From NCBI RefSeq assembly GCF_002285435.1, contig NZ_NSBT01000037.1:124001-188000 (forward strand): 64,000 nucleotides of DNA, in the 5' to 3' direction. The stretch comes from Actibacterium ureilyticum. GTDB taxonomy: Bacteria > Pseudomonadota > Alphaproteobacteria > Rhodobacterales > Rhodobacteraceae. This document shows positions 17,732 through 25,503 of the stretch, one piece after another. The position numbers and the translations under genes are program-made. The notes beneath the pieces were generated by a model that did no database searches, was not told where the DNA came from, and saw nothing but the letters and a program-made list of their open reading frames with translations. Every line of letters starts with the position of its first letter. The stretch's first letter is position 1.

Positions 17732-18316
17732 TCAGCGCATCAGCAACAGCCAATCGCCGGTCAGCAGCTTGCCATCCCGGTCCACGATCGGACGGCGGGC
17801 GGCCTCGATGAAGCCCACTGTCTTATACAGGGCACAGGCCGGGGCATTGCCGCTGTCGACCAGGATCGATTGCGGGCGCCCGGCGGCCTGGCGCGCGGCA
17901 TGGGCCAGCAGCCGGGTGCCCACGCCTGCACGGCGGTGCCGCAGGCTCGTCGCCAGCACATGCACGTGCCAGGTCCCGCGCGCCAGATATTCCAGCGCGG
18001 CCAGCGGGCGAAACCGCAGCGGCACGTCGTCTCCCGGGCGTTCCATGTCGGACGGGATCTGGTATGTACAAAGCCCACCCGCCGCCGCGCCATTGCGCTC
18101 GGCAATGGTCCAGTTGCGCCAGGAATTGTCGCCGCTGTTGACCGCCATGCGCTGGCGCCCGATCTCCCACGGGTCCTGCCCCGGGGCGGCCAGTTCGGTC
18201 CAGTATTCCAGCGGCATGCCGTGCCCCGCGGCGTTGATGAACCACGCCAGACTGTCGGCATCCTGCCGCTCCGCCGGGCGCAGTAATGTCTGCTTTGTCA
18301 TCATATTCATTGCCAT
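17732..18316 (-). CDS. GNAT-family N-acetyltransferase
   Basis: About 194 residues from the ATG at 18316, preceded by AAGGATT. An in-frame ATG at 18370 with GAGGCGTC before it would add 18 residues. The GNAT fold is indicated by WHVHVLATSLRHRRAGVGTRLL, which contains the acetyl-CoA phosphate-binding RRAGVG, and by the later NAPACALYKTVGF (Y, then GF) motif. The acceptor substrate is unknown. It follows the homocysteine methyltransferase-family gene by 60 bp (6 bp with the longer start), so the two are probably co-transcribed. Confidence 0.85.
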   Translation of the reverse strand: MAMNMMTKQTLLRPAERQDADSLAWFINAAGHGMPLEYWTELAAPGQDPWEIGRQRMAVNSGDNSWRNWTIAERNGAAAGGLCTYQIPSDMERPGDDVPLRFRPLAALEYLARGTWHVHVLATSLRHRRAGVGTRLLAHAARQAAGRPQSILVDSGNAPACALYKTVGFIEAARRPIVDRDGKLLTGDWLLLMR

Positions 18317-18376
18317 AATCCTTGTTCGAAATCCGGGCCGGTCTTTGCGGACCAGCCCGGGCTTGTGCATGACGCC

Positions 18377-19342
18377 TCAGGCGGCGTTGGTATTCGGCGT
18401 ATTGGGCAGAAGATGCCGCGCGGCACAGCCGACATGGCGGTGATCGGTGCCGCAACAGCCGCCAATCACCCGCAGGTTCGGCAACAGCGCCGCCAGAGCC
18501 CCATAGAGGTAGCCGAACTCCTCGGGGTTGCCTTCGTCCAGCACTTCAGAGGCATCCAGCTCGGCATGGCTCAGCCGTGAGGCATTGGCGCGGATGCCGC
18601 CGATCCGGCTCACCCAATCCCCTGCAATCCGGTCCGCGAAGTGATCGGGATGGGCGCAGTTGATCATGTAATAGGCCGGTGCGCCGCCGGTTGCGGCATC
18701 GGTTTCGCGGATCGCTTCGCCAAGGGTTTGGCCCGTGGGCAGGTGACCGTCGGTTTCCACCGTATAGGACACCACGACAGGCAGGCCGGTGGCGGCGGCG
18801 GCGCGGGTAATCCCGATCCCTTCGCCGGTATGCGTGATCGTGACGGCCGAGATCATATCCGCCCCCGCATCGGCCAGGACCTGCGCCTGGCGTTCATGCA
18901 GGCGCTGCGCCTCGTCCGGCGTCAGCAGCGCTTCGGGGGCATAGCCATCCCCGGCGGGCCCGATGACGCCATTGACCAGGATCGGCGTCTGCCCGGTTTC
19001 GTGACGGTCCCGCACGCCTCGGGCATAAGCGACCGCATCCCGGCTGACCTGATCCATCGCAGCGGGCGACCGGCCCAGCTGCGCGCCCCAATGTGCGCCC
19101 GATCGCCAGGTTGCGGTGTCCAGAACCAACCCGGTCCGGCCCGCGCGCGCCATGTCGATGAACCGCTGGAAATAAGCGGACAGGGCATCGCGCCCCGCCG
19201 CGCTCTCCAACAGATGAAAAGACGCAAACAGCGGCAGGTCGAACCCACCGTGGAAGATCAAATCGGTTTCCAGCCCGGCATCGGTCAGCCAAAGACGGTC
19301 TGCGTGCATAAGTTTGTCAAAGCGTGTCGTGTTAAAGGTCAT
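18377..19342 (-). CDS. homocysteine S-methyltransferase family protein
   Basis: The 321-residue single-domain protein has the zinc ligands of the Pfam S-methyl_trans family: the first Cys in MINCAHPDHF and the CC pair in IGGCCGTDHRH. It starts with a WLTDAGLETDLIFHGG strand-loop where the family has DGG/GTELE-like motifs. Family members transfer methyl groups to homocysteine from S-methylmethionine or related donors; the donor here is not determined. GGAGACTTTGAT precedes the ATG at 19342. It is divergent from a TetR gene, which may regulate it. Confidence 0.85.
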   Translation of the reverse strand: MTFNTTRFDKLMHADRLWLTDAGLETDLIFHGGFDLPLFASFHLLESAAGRDALSAYFQRFIDMARAGRTGLVLDTATWRSGAHWGAQLGRSPAAMDQVSRDAVAYARGVRDRHETGQTPILVNGVIGPAGDGYAPEALLTPDEAQRLHERQAQVLADAGADMISAVTITHTGEGIGITRAAAATGLPVVVSYTVETDGHLPTGQTLGEAIRETDAATGGAPAYYMINCAHPDHFADRIAGDWVSRIGGIRANASRLSHAELDASEVLDEGNPEEFGYLYGALAALLPNLRVIGGCCGTDHRHVGCAARHLLPNTPNTNAA

Positions 19343-19353
19343 ATCAAAGTCTC

Positions 19354-19381
19354 CGTTGAATGGGCGTTTTTTGCCCCAACG
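19354..19381 (-). promoter_or_regulatory. leader hairpin just upstream of the methyltransferase ribosome-binding site
   Basis: On the minus strand CGTT/AACG and GGGC/GCCC arms enclose an A-rich loop (19354-19381). The 3' arm (AACG) abuts the GGAG ribosome-binding site of the gene starting at 19342. It could tune translation, but could equally be chance. Confidence 0.3.
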
Positions 19382-19483
19382 CATCGACTTTGCGCTAGTT
19401 GACTCGTGGGTCAGTAAAAAGTACTGAAAATAATCATTTTATATCATAGGTATAGCCAGTTTCCCGGAAACGACGATTTGTCG

Positions 19484-19495
19484 CAGACCGGTCTG
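19484..19495. promoter_or_regulatory. candidate TetR-type operator
   Basis: CAGACCGGTCTG is a perfect 12-bp palindrome 39 bp before the tetR ATG and 141 bp before the divergent methyltransferase start. GACCGGTC-centred palindromes are common in operators of TetR-family regulators. GGTATAG (19449-19455) and CTATACC (19497-19503) flank it as a wider inverted pair. Confidence 0.55.
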
Positions 19496-19534
19496 ACTAT
19501 ACCATTGGTACAGCGCATTTTCGGGGGCCGGCCC

Positions 19535-20152
19535 ATGAACAGACCGATCGACACACGCACGCGGATCATGGACGTGGCCGAGGCTGCCGTTCTGGCCAAG
19601 GGATTCGAAGCCACCTCGATCGAGGAGATCGTGGCCGCGACCGGGATCACCAAAGGCGGGTTCTTCTATCACTTCCCCGACAAGAACGCCCTCGGCCAGG
19701 CGCTGCTGGAGCGCTATATCGTGGCCGAGGATGCGCTTTTGGCCGATATCGGCGACAAGGCCCGCGCGCTGACCGATGATCCGCTGCAGATGATGCTGGT
19801 CTATATGAAGCTGTTGGCCGATCTGATTGCCGACATGCCCAATGGCCATCCCGGCTGCCTGATCGCGGCGGCGGTCTATCAGGAACGGCTGTTCTCGCCC
19901 GAGGTACGCGCGCTGAACCGCGATGCGCTGCTGCGCTGGCGGGGGCTGTTTCTGGACATGCTGCAGGCAATCGAGGCCGAATACCCCAAACGCGATGACG
20001 TGCCGCTGGAACATGTGGCCGATATGGTCAGCGCGGTTGTCGATGGCGGCATCATCCTGTCCAAGGCGCTGAGCGAGCCCAAGGCCACGTCGCAGCAGGT
20101 GTTGCTGTATCGGTCCTATGTCAAGCTGCTGTTCACACCGCCACGGGCCTGA
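19535..20152 (+). CDS. TetR-family transcriptional regulator
   Basis: The 205-residue product has an N-terminal TetR helix-turn-helix (residues about 5-55: RIMDVAEAAVLAKGFEATSI, then GITKGGFFYHFPDKNAL) and a C-terminal ligand domain with HPGCLIAAAVYQER. An in-frame ATG at 19478 would add 19 residues, but it precedes the palindromic candidate operator, so the start at 19535 is preferred. The target is probably itself and perhaps the divergent methyltransferase-GNAT genes. The ligand is unknown. Confidence 0.88.
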   Translation: MNRPIDTRTRIMDVAEAAVLAKGFEATSIEEIVAATGITKGGFFYHFPDKNALGQALLERYIVAEDALLADIGDKARALTDDPLQMMLVYMKLLADLIADMPNGHPGCLIAAAVYQERLFSPEVRALNRDALLRWRGLFLDMLQAIEAEYPKRDDVPLEHVADMVSAVVDGGIILSKALSEPKATSQQVLLYRSYVKLLFTPPRA

Positions 20153-20197
20153 CGCTTTCCGCTTGCCAGTGCGCGGCTGGATTGCCACAAGGCCCGC

Positions 20198-21088
20198 ATG
20201 ACGCAATCGCCAGACATCCTGTGCATCGGATCTGTCCTGTGGGACGTGATCGGCCGGGCGCCTGTTCACATGAAGTTCGGCGCCGATGTGCCGGGGCGGA
20301 TCACGCGCGAGCCCGGCGGCGTGGCGATGAACATCGCGATGACGCTGATGCGGTTCGGGATGCGGCCTGCCCTGCTGTCCGCCGTGGGGACGGATGAACA
20401 GGGGCACGAGCTGATCGGGGTCTGCCGGCGGCTGGGGCTGATCACCGATCATATCTATCGCTCGCCCGATCTGCCCACCGACCGCTACATGGCGGTCGAG
20501 GGGGCCAATGGCCTGATCGCGGCGATTGCCGATGCCCATTCGCTGGAAGCCGCGGGCGACAAGATCCTGACGCCGCTGTCGGATGGCACGCTGGGCGCGG
20601 ATGACGCACCCTATGGCGGGGTGATCGCGCTGGATGGCAACCTGACGCAGCTTTTGCTGGCCGACATCGCCCAAAGCCCGCTGTTTGCCGCCGCCGATCT
20701 GCGCATCGCGCCCGCCAGCCCGGGCAAGGCCGAACGTCTGGCGCCGCTGCTGGCCCACCCGCGCGCGACGCTTTATGTGAACCTGGAAGAGGCCGGATTG
20801 CTGTGCCACACGCCCTTTGCCAGCTCGGCCGAGGCTGCGGCGGGCCTGCTGGCGCGTGGCGCGACCCGCGTGCTGGTGACCAATGGCGGCAATTCGGCGA
20901 CCGATGGCGCGCCGGACGGGCTGCTGACCCGCCAGCCACCGCAGGTGATGGTGACCCGCGTGACCGGCGCGGGCGACACGTTCATGGCCGCCCATATCGC
21001 GGCCGAAACCGTCGGCAAGGATCGCGGGGCCGCGCTGGCCGCCGCGCTGGATGCCGCTGCCGCCCATGTCTGTGGAGAAAGCGCATGA
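20198..21088 (+). CDS. psuK: PfkB-family kinase, probable pseudouridine kinase
   Basis: The 296-residue ribokinase/PfkB-family protein has a sugar-binding N terminus (CIGSVLWDVIGRA, EPGGVAMNIAMTL) and the C-terminal catalytic signature VTGAGDTFMAAHI with the catalytic Asp. Its pairing with PsuG gives the function: phosphorylation of pseudouridine to pseudouridine 5'-phosphate. Its stop overlaps the psuG start by 4 bp. No uptake transporter lies next to it. Confidence 0.9.
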   Translation: MTQSPDILCIGSVLWDVIGRAPVHMKFGADVPGRITREPGGVAMNIAMTLMRFGMRPALLSAVGTDEQGHELIGVCRRLGLITDHIYRSPDLPTDRYMAVEGANGLIAAIADAHSLEAAGDKILTPLSDGTLGADDAPYGGVIALDGNLTQLLLADIAQSPLFAAADLRIAPASPGKAERLAPLLAHPRATLYVNLEEAGLLCHTPFASSAEAAAGLLARGATRVLVTNGGNSATDGAPDGLLTRQPPQVMVTRVTGAGDTFMAAHIAAETVGKDRGAALAAALDAAAAHVCGESA

Positions 21089-22008
21089 CCCCTCCCCTGA
21101 TCCTGTCCGACGACGTGGCCGCCGCGCAAGCGAACGGCGCCCCGGTTGTCGCCCTGGAAAGCACAATCATCACACATGGCATGCCATACCCCCAGAATCT
21201 GGAAACAGCGCAGCGGGTCGAGGCACAGGTTCGCGCCCATGGCGCCACGCCCGCGACCATCGCGCTGATGGGCGGGCAGATCCGGGTGGGGCTGGATGCC
21301 GACAGCCTGACCGCGCTGGCCAAGACGCCCGATGCGCAAAAGGTCAGCCGCGCCGATCTGGCGGCCTGCCTGACCTCGGGGCGCACCGGCGCCACCACGG
21401 TCGCGGCGACGATGATCTGCGCGCGGCTGGCGGGGATCGACGTGTTCGCCACCGGCGGGATCGGCGGCGTGCATCGCGGCGCCGAAACCAGCTTCGACAT
21501 CTCGGCCGACCTGACGGAGCTGTCGCAAACCGCCGTCACGGTCGTGGCCGCCGGGGCCAAGGCGATCCTGGACCTGCCCAAGACGCTAGAGGTGCTGGAA
21601 ACCCTGGGCGTGCCGGTCATCGGCTACCAAACCGACGATTTCCCGGCCTTCTGGTCACGCAGCTCAGGCCTGCCGGCGCCGCTGCGAATGGACGCGCCCG
21701 ATCAGATCGCGGCTGCGCATCTGATGCGTGAAACGCTGGGCCTGCCCGGCGGGCAGCTGGTCGCCAACCCGATCCCGGCCGAGGCCGAAATCCCACGCGA
21801 CCGGATCGACCCGATCATCGCCGCCGCGCTGAAGGACGCCGCCGATGCCAGCGCCAAGGATGTGACCCCTGCCCTGTTGTCGCGCATCCTGAAGCTGACG
21901 GTTGGGCAATCGCTGGACTCAAACATCGCGCTGGTGCTGAACAACGCCCGGCTGGGCGCCGAAATCGCCCGCGAAATCGCCACAGCCCGCGCCAGGCCCC
22001 ACAAATAG
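21085..22008 (+). CDS. psuG: pseudouridine-5'-phosphate glycosidase
   Basis: The 307-residue PsuG splits the C-C glycosidic bond of pseudouridine 5'-phosphate to uracil and ribose 5-phosphate. The family sequence is plain: VALESTIITHGMPYPQN, RADLAACLTSGRTGATTVAATM, FATGGIGGVHRGAETSFDISADL and IGYQTDDFPAFWSRSSG. Length matches the family (about 305). Translational coupling to psuK through an ATGA overlap supports the catabolic pair. Confidence 0.97.
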   Translation: MTPPLILSDDVAAAQANGAPVVALESTIITHGMPYPQNLETAQRVEAQVRAHGATPATIALMGGQIRVGLDADSLTALAKTPDAQKVSRADLAACLTSGRTGATTVAATMICARLAGIDVFATGGIGGVHRGAETSFDISADLTELSQTAVTVVAAGAKAILDLPKTLEVLETLGVPVIGYQTDDFPAFWSRSSGLPAPLRMDAPDQIAAAHLMRETLGLPGGQLVANPIPAEAEIPRDRIDPIIAAALKDAADASAKDVTPALLSRILKLTVGQSLDSNIALVLNNARLGAEIAREIATARARPHK

Positions 22009-22072
22009 CACGGCTTTCATTGTCCTTGCCCCCGGCAATCCCTAGATTGGCCCGAGGGATACAGGGAACGCC

Positions 22073-22819
22073 ATGTTTGAACAGGACGATCACCAGAACA
22101 ACGAACCCCCACGCCGTCGCCGGACCGGGTTGCTGGCGGGGCTGCGCAACAGCTTTCTGACGGGGCTGGTGGTGATTGCGCCCATCGGGCTGACCGTCTG
22201 GCTGATCTGGACGGTGGTCGGCTGGGTGGATGGCTTTGTCCTGCCTTTCGTGCCCGATGCCTATCAGCCCGAAACCTATCTGAAACGGATCTTCGGCGAG
22301 GATACGACGATCAACATCCGCGGCGTGGGTGTGGTGTTTTTCCTGGTCTTCACCGTGTTCGTGGGCTGGCTGGCCAAGGGGATCATCGGGCGGTCGTTCC
22401 TGGACTGGGCCGAGGGGCTGGTGGACCGGATGCCGGTCGTGCGCTCGGTCTATGCGGGGTTGAAACAGATCGCCGAAACGGTGTTTTCGTCGGCCGATAC
22501 GTCCTTTGACCAAGCCTGTCTGGTGGAATACCCGCGCAAGGGGATCTGGGCGGTGGCGTTCGTGTCGACCTCGGCCAAGGGCGAGATCAACCGCCGCATC
22601 CCCCGGGACGAGGCGCTGATCAGCGTCTTTCTGCCCACCACGCCCAACCCGACCTCGGGCTTCTTGCTGTTCGTTCCCAAGAGCGAGGTGATCATGCTGG
22701 ACATGAGCGTCGAGGATGCCGCGAAGCTGGTGATCTCGGCCGGGCTGGTCTATCCCAATGGCAAGGACCCGACCCTGCCGCCCGATGTGGTGCCCCTGCG
22801 CGAAAAGATCGACGCCTAA
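22073..22819 (+). CDS. DUF502 family inner-membrane protein
   Basis: The 248-residue protein has two hydrophobic segments (residues about 22-45 and 77-100) around a conserved PDAY loop, then a soluble part with RMPVVRSVYAGLKQIAETVF, PRKGIWAVAFVS and LPTTPNPTSGFLLFVP, all hallmarks of DUF502. The cellular role of this widespread family is not settled. CAGGGAACGCC precedes the ATG. It is convergent with the alanine symporter, with a hairpin between. Confidence 0.9.
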   Translation: MFEQDDHQNNEPPRRRRTGLLAGLRNSFLTGLVVIAPIGLTVWLIWTVVGWVDGFVLPFVPDAYQPETYLKRIFGEDTTINIRGVGVVFFLVFTVFVGWLAKGIIGRSFLDWAEGLVDRMPVVRSVYAGLKQIAETVFSSADTSFDQACLVEYPRKGIWAVAFVSTSAKGEINRRIPRDEALISVFLPTTPNPTSGFLLFVPKSEVIMLDMSVEDAAKLVISAGLVYPNGKDPTLPPDVVPLREKIDA

Positions 22820-22832
22820 GCGGGTGATGGCG

Positions 22833-22859
22833 GAAGCCACCGGCACATGCGGTGGCTTC
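22833..22859. terminator. convergent hairpin between the DUF502 and symporter genes
   Basis: A perfect 10-bp stem, GAAGCCACCG (22833-22842) with CGGTGGCTTC (22850-22859), has a 7-nt loop and lies in the 53-bp gap between two convergent genes. There is no U-run on either strand, so it may be a Rho-helped terminator or RNA-end stabiliser for both. Confidence 0.5.
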
Positions 22860-22872
22860 ACATCCCGATTTG

Positions 22873-24417
22873 CTAGTGGAACTTGCGGATCTCGCCCGAT
22901 TTCAGGCGCGACTGATAGCTGTGCAGCTCGCGCTTGACGATGGGCATCAGCAGGTACAGCGCGATGATGTTGACCACCGCCATCGCAAAGATCGCCGCGT
23001 CCGAGAAATCGATCACCGGACCCAGGCTGGCCGAGGCGCCGATCACCACGAAGATGCAGAAGATCACCTTGAACACCAGCTCTTTCGACTTGCCCTCGCC
23101 GAACAGGAAGGTCCACGCCTTGAGCCCGTAATAGGACCAGCTGATCATGGTCGAAAAGGCGAACAGGATCACAGCGATGGCCAGCACGTACTGGAACCAG
23201 CCAAAGGCCGACGAGAACGCGGCCGAGGTCAGCGCGACCCCCTTGTTGCCGTCGATGGTCTGGATGGTGCTTGCGCCCTCGTCCAGCAGATAGATGCCAG
23301 TGTTGGGGTCCGACACGAGCTGTCCGGTGATGATGATCACCAGCGCGGTCATGGTGCAGATCACGACCGTGTCGATAAAGGGCTCCAGCAGCGATACGAA
23401 GCCTTCGGTGATCGGCTCCTTGGTGCGCACGGCCGAGTGTGCGATCGCCGCCGACCCGACGCCCGCCTCGTTCGAGAACGCCGCCCGCTTGAACCCCTGG
23501 ATCAGCGCGCCGACCATGCCGCCGGCCACGCCCAGCCCGGTAAAGGCCCCCTCGAAGATCTGGCCAAAGGCCCAGCCGACCTGATCGGCATTCATCAAGA
23601 TGATGACCAGCGCGGTCAGCACATACATCACCCCCATGAAGGGCACGACCTTCTCGGTCACCTTGGCGATGGATTGCAGGCCACCGACGATCACCGCAAA
23701 GACGATCACGGCAAAGATGATGCCGGTGATCCAGCCGGGATAGTCGCCCACCACATTGGCGATCTGCGCATGGGCCTGATTGGCCTGGAACATGTTCCCG
23801 CCCCCCAGCGCACCCAGGATACAAAAGACCGAAAACAGGATCGCAAGGAACTTGCCCGCGGGCAGGTTGCGTTCGGCGAAACCCTTGGTCATGTAATACA
23901 TCGGCCCGCCTGAAACGGTGCCATCAGGGTATTCGTTGCGGTATTTCACACCCAGCGTGCATTCGGTGAATTTCGACGCCATGCCCATCAGACCCGCCAG
24001 GATCATCCAGAACGTGGCCCCCGGCCCGCCGATGCCCACGGCCACCGCGACGCCCGCGATATTGCCCAGACCCACGGTGCCCGACAGCGCTGTTGCCAGC
24101 GCCTGGAAATGGCTGACCTCGCCCGCGTCATTGGGGTCGGAATAGTCGCCCTTGACCAGCGCGATGGAATGCGGAAACGCGCGGAACTGTATGAAAACGA
24201 AGTAAAAGGTGAAGACCGTCGCGGCAATCACCAGCCAGGCCACAATCCACGGGAAGGACGTGCCGGGAAAGGCGCTGAAGATGAAATTGACAAACCAGCC
24301 GGTCGCGGCGGCAAAACCGTCGTTGATCTGCTGGTCCAGCGATTGAGCCCCCGCCGGGGCGGCGCTGGCAAGAAGGGCGGCCGCCAGGATCGGCGCCGAA
24401 TTGGAAAACTGTTTCAT
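22873..24417 (-). CDS. sodium:alanine (AGCS family) symporter
   Basis: The 514-residue membrane protein is of the alanine or glycine:cation symporter family. Family motifs visible are GDYSDPNDAGEVSHFQALATALSGTVGLGNIAGVA and GVGSAAIAHSAVRTKEP (shown here as spans, not exact domains). The N terminus looks like a cleavable signal peptide (LLASAAPAGAQS) before the first transmembrane helix, which is longer than in E. coli-type members. It follows the universal stress gene by 18 bp on the same strand; a divergent Lrp/AsnC gene is a plausible regulator. Confidence 0.9.
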   Translation of the reverse strand: MKQFSNSAPILAAALLASAAPAGAQSLDQQINDGFAAATGWFVNFIFSAFPGTSFPWIVAWLVIAATVFTFYFVFIQFRAFPHSIALVKGDYSDPNDAGEVSHFQALATALSGTVGLGNIAGVAVAVGIGGPGATFWMILAGLMGMASKFTECTLGVKYRNEYPDGTVSGGPMYYMTKGFAERNLPAGKFLAILFSVFCILGALGGGNMFQANQAHAQIANVVGDYPGWITGIIFAVIVFAVIVGGLQSIAKVTEKVVPFMGVMYVLTALVIILMNADQVGWAFGQIFEGAFTGLGVAGGMVGALIQGFKRAAFSNEAGVGSAAIAHSAVRTKEPITEGFVSLLEPFIDTVVICTMTALVIIITGQLVSDPNTGIYLLDEGASTIQTIDGNKGVALTSAAFSSAFGWFQYVLAIAVILFAFSTMISWSYYGLKAWTFLFGEGKSKELVFKVIFCIFVVIGASASLGPVIDFSDAAIFAMAVVNIIALYLLMPIVKRELHSYQSRLKSGEIRKFH

Positions 24418-24435
24418 GATCTATCCCTGTTCTTC

Positions 24436-24870
24436 TTATGGCACGATGGTCACGGGCACGGGCGCGGCCTGAGCCAGGCTACCGGCAACCGACCCGAACA
24501 AGCGCGATGACAGCGACGAATGACCGGTGCGCCCGATCACGATCTGATCGGCACCGGCATCCTTGGCGATGGCGCAGAGCGTGTCGGCGATATGGCCGTA
24601 TTTCAGCGCCGACGTGACCGGCACGCCGCTGTCGGCGACCGCGTCCAGCACCGGTTTCAGAACCGCGTTCTCGGCGCGCTCCAGCTCTTCCTTGCGGCGT
24701 TTGTGCCGTTCTTCCAGCTCGGTCGGGGTCAGAAAGGAATAGGGCGACCATTCCAGCACATGGGCCACAACGATGCTGCCCCCGTTGGTCTTGGCCAGGC
24801 CAAGCGCGAATGCCAGGGCCGAATTGGCGCTGGTGCTGCCGTCAAAGCCGACGACGATCTTGTGTGTCAT
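24436..24870 (-). CDS. universal stress protein UspA family
   Basis: The 144-residue single Usp domain begins MTHKIVVGFDGSTSANSAL and ends with the ATP-binding-type signature GRTGHSSLSSRLFGSVAGSL, close to the G-2x-G-9x-G(S/T) pattern. GGAGGTAAAC precedes the ATG at 24870. It is the first gene of a two-gene unit with the alanine symporter, an arrangement that may make it a partner or regulator of the transporter. A near-perfect palindrome lies 24 bp upstream. Confidence 0.9.
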   Translation of the reverse strand: MTHKIVVGFDGSTSANSALAFALGLAKTNGGSIVVAHVLEWSPYSFLTPTELEERHKRRKEELERAENAVLKPVLDAVADSGVPVTSALKYGHIADTLCAIAKDAGADQIVIGRTGHSSLSSRLFGSVAGSLAQAAPVPVTIVP

Positions 24871-24893
24871 GTTTACCTCCGTCTGATGGTTGT

Positions 24894-24913
24894 TGATTGT
24901 TTCGAGACAATCA
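24894..24913. promoter_or_regulatory. 20-bp near-perfect palindrome upstream of usp
   Basis: TGATTGT (24894-24900) and ACAATCA (24907-24913) are perfect inverted arms, and the central TTCGAG contains TCGA, so 18 of 20 positions are symmetric. It lies 24 bp upstream of the usp ATG. It is a candidate operator or 5'-UTR hairpin for the usp-symporter unit. Confidence 0.6.
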
Positions 24914-24977
24914 CTGTTGAAGTGCCCCCACGTTACCCATCTTGGCCCAAAAAAGATTCTCAAAGATCTTGTTCTTT

Positions 24978-25002
24978 CGGAAATTTTCCGGAAATATTCC
25001 GG
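24978..25002. promoter_or_regulatory. two overlapping palindromes upstream of the Lrp/AsnC gene
   Basis: CGGAAA-T-TTTCCG (24978-24990) and CCGGAA-ATA-TTCCGG (24988-25002) overlap by 3 bp, centred 38 and 48 bp before the Lrp/AsnC ATG. AT-rich dyads in a divergent gap are typical of Lrp-type autoregulatory sites. Confidence 0.5.
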
Positions 25003-25032
25003 TTCGTGCCCACAGATTAATAAGTTATTCCG

Positions 25033-25491
25033 ATGGACAGGCTGGATATAAAGATTCTTTCCACGCTTCAGCGTGACGGCCAGATTTCCATGGCGCGGCT
25101 GTCGGAACAGGTGGGGCTTTCGCTGTCGGCCTGTCACCGGCGGGTCAAGATGCTGGAGGCGGACGGCAAGATCTCGCATTACGCGGCGCGGCTGAACCGC
25201 AAGCGCGTGGGGCTGGAAATCCAGGTATTCATCGAGGCCAAGCTGCTGAGCCAGCGGCGCGAGGATATCGAGGCGTTCGAAGACGCCATCCGCGAGATGC
25301 CCGAGGTGCTGGAATGCCACCTGATCTCGGGCGAGTTCGACTATCTGATGCGGGTGGCGGCGCGGAATACCGAAGATTACGAAAAGCTGTACCGTGACCG
25401 GCTGACGCTGATCCCGTCAGTGGCGCAGATGAAGACGCTTCTGTGCCTGTCCACGGTCAAGGAATTCCGTGGCTTTCACCTGCAGGACTAG
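25033..25491 (+). CDS. Lrp/AsnC-family transcriptional regulator
   Basis: The 152-residue product has the N-terminal AsnC helix-turn-helix (MDRLDIKILSTLQRDG, then QVGLSLSACHRRVKMLE) and a C-terminal RAM ligand-binding domain (EVLECHLISGEFDYLMRV). Such proteins sense amino acids. The divergent alanine symporter suggests alanine or a related amino acid, which is inference from position. The ribosome-binding site is weak. The dyads at 24978-25002 may be its binding sites. Confidence 0.92.
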   Translation: MDRLDIKILSTLQRDGQISMARLSEQVGLSLSACHRRVKMLEADGKISHYAARLNRKRVGLEIQVFIEAKLLSQRREDIEAFEDAIREMPEVLECHLISGEFDYLMRVAARNTEDYEKLYRDRLTLIPSVAQMKTLLCLSTVKEFRGFHLQD

Positions 25492-25503
25492 CCGCCCGGT
25501 GCT

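Noticed and set aside
21815-23824. Minus-strand frame of about 670 codons spanning psuG, DUF502 and part of the symporter
   Set aside because: It overlaps three supported genes in other frames and reads as unstructured shadow sequence.
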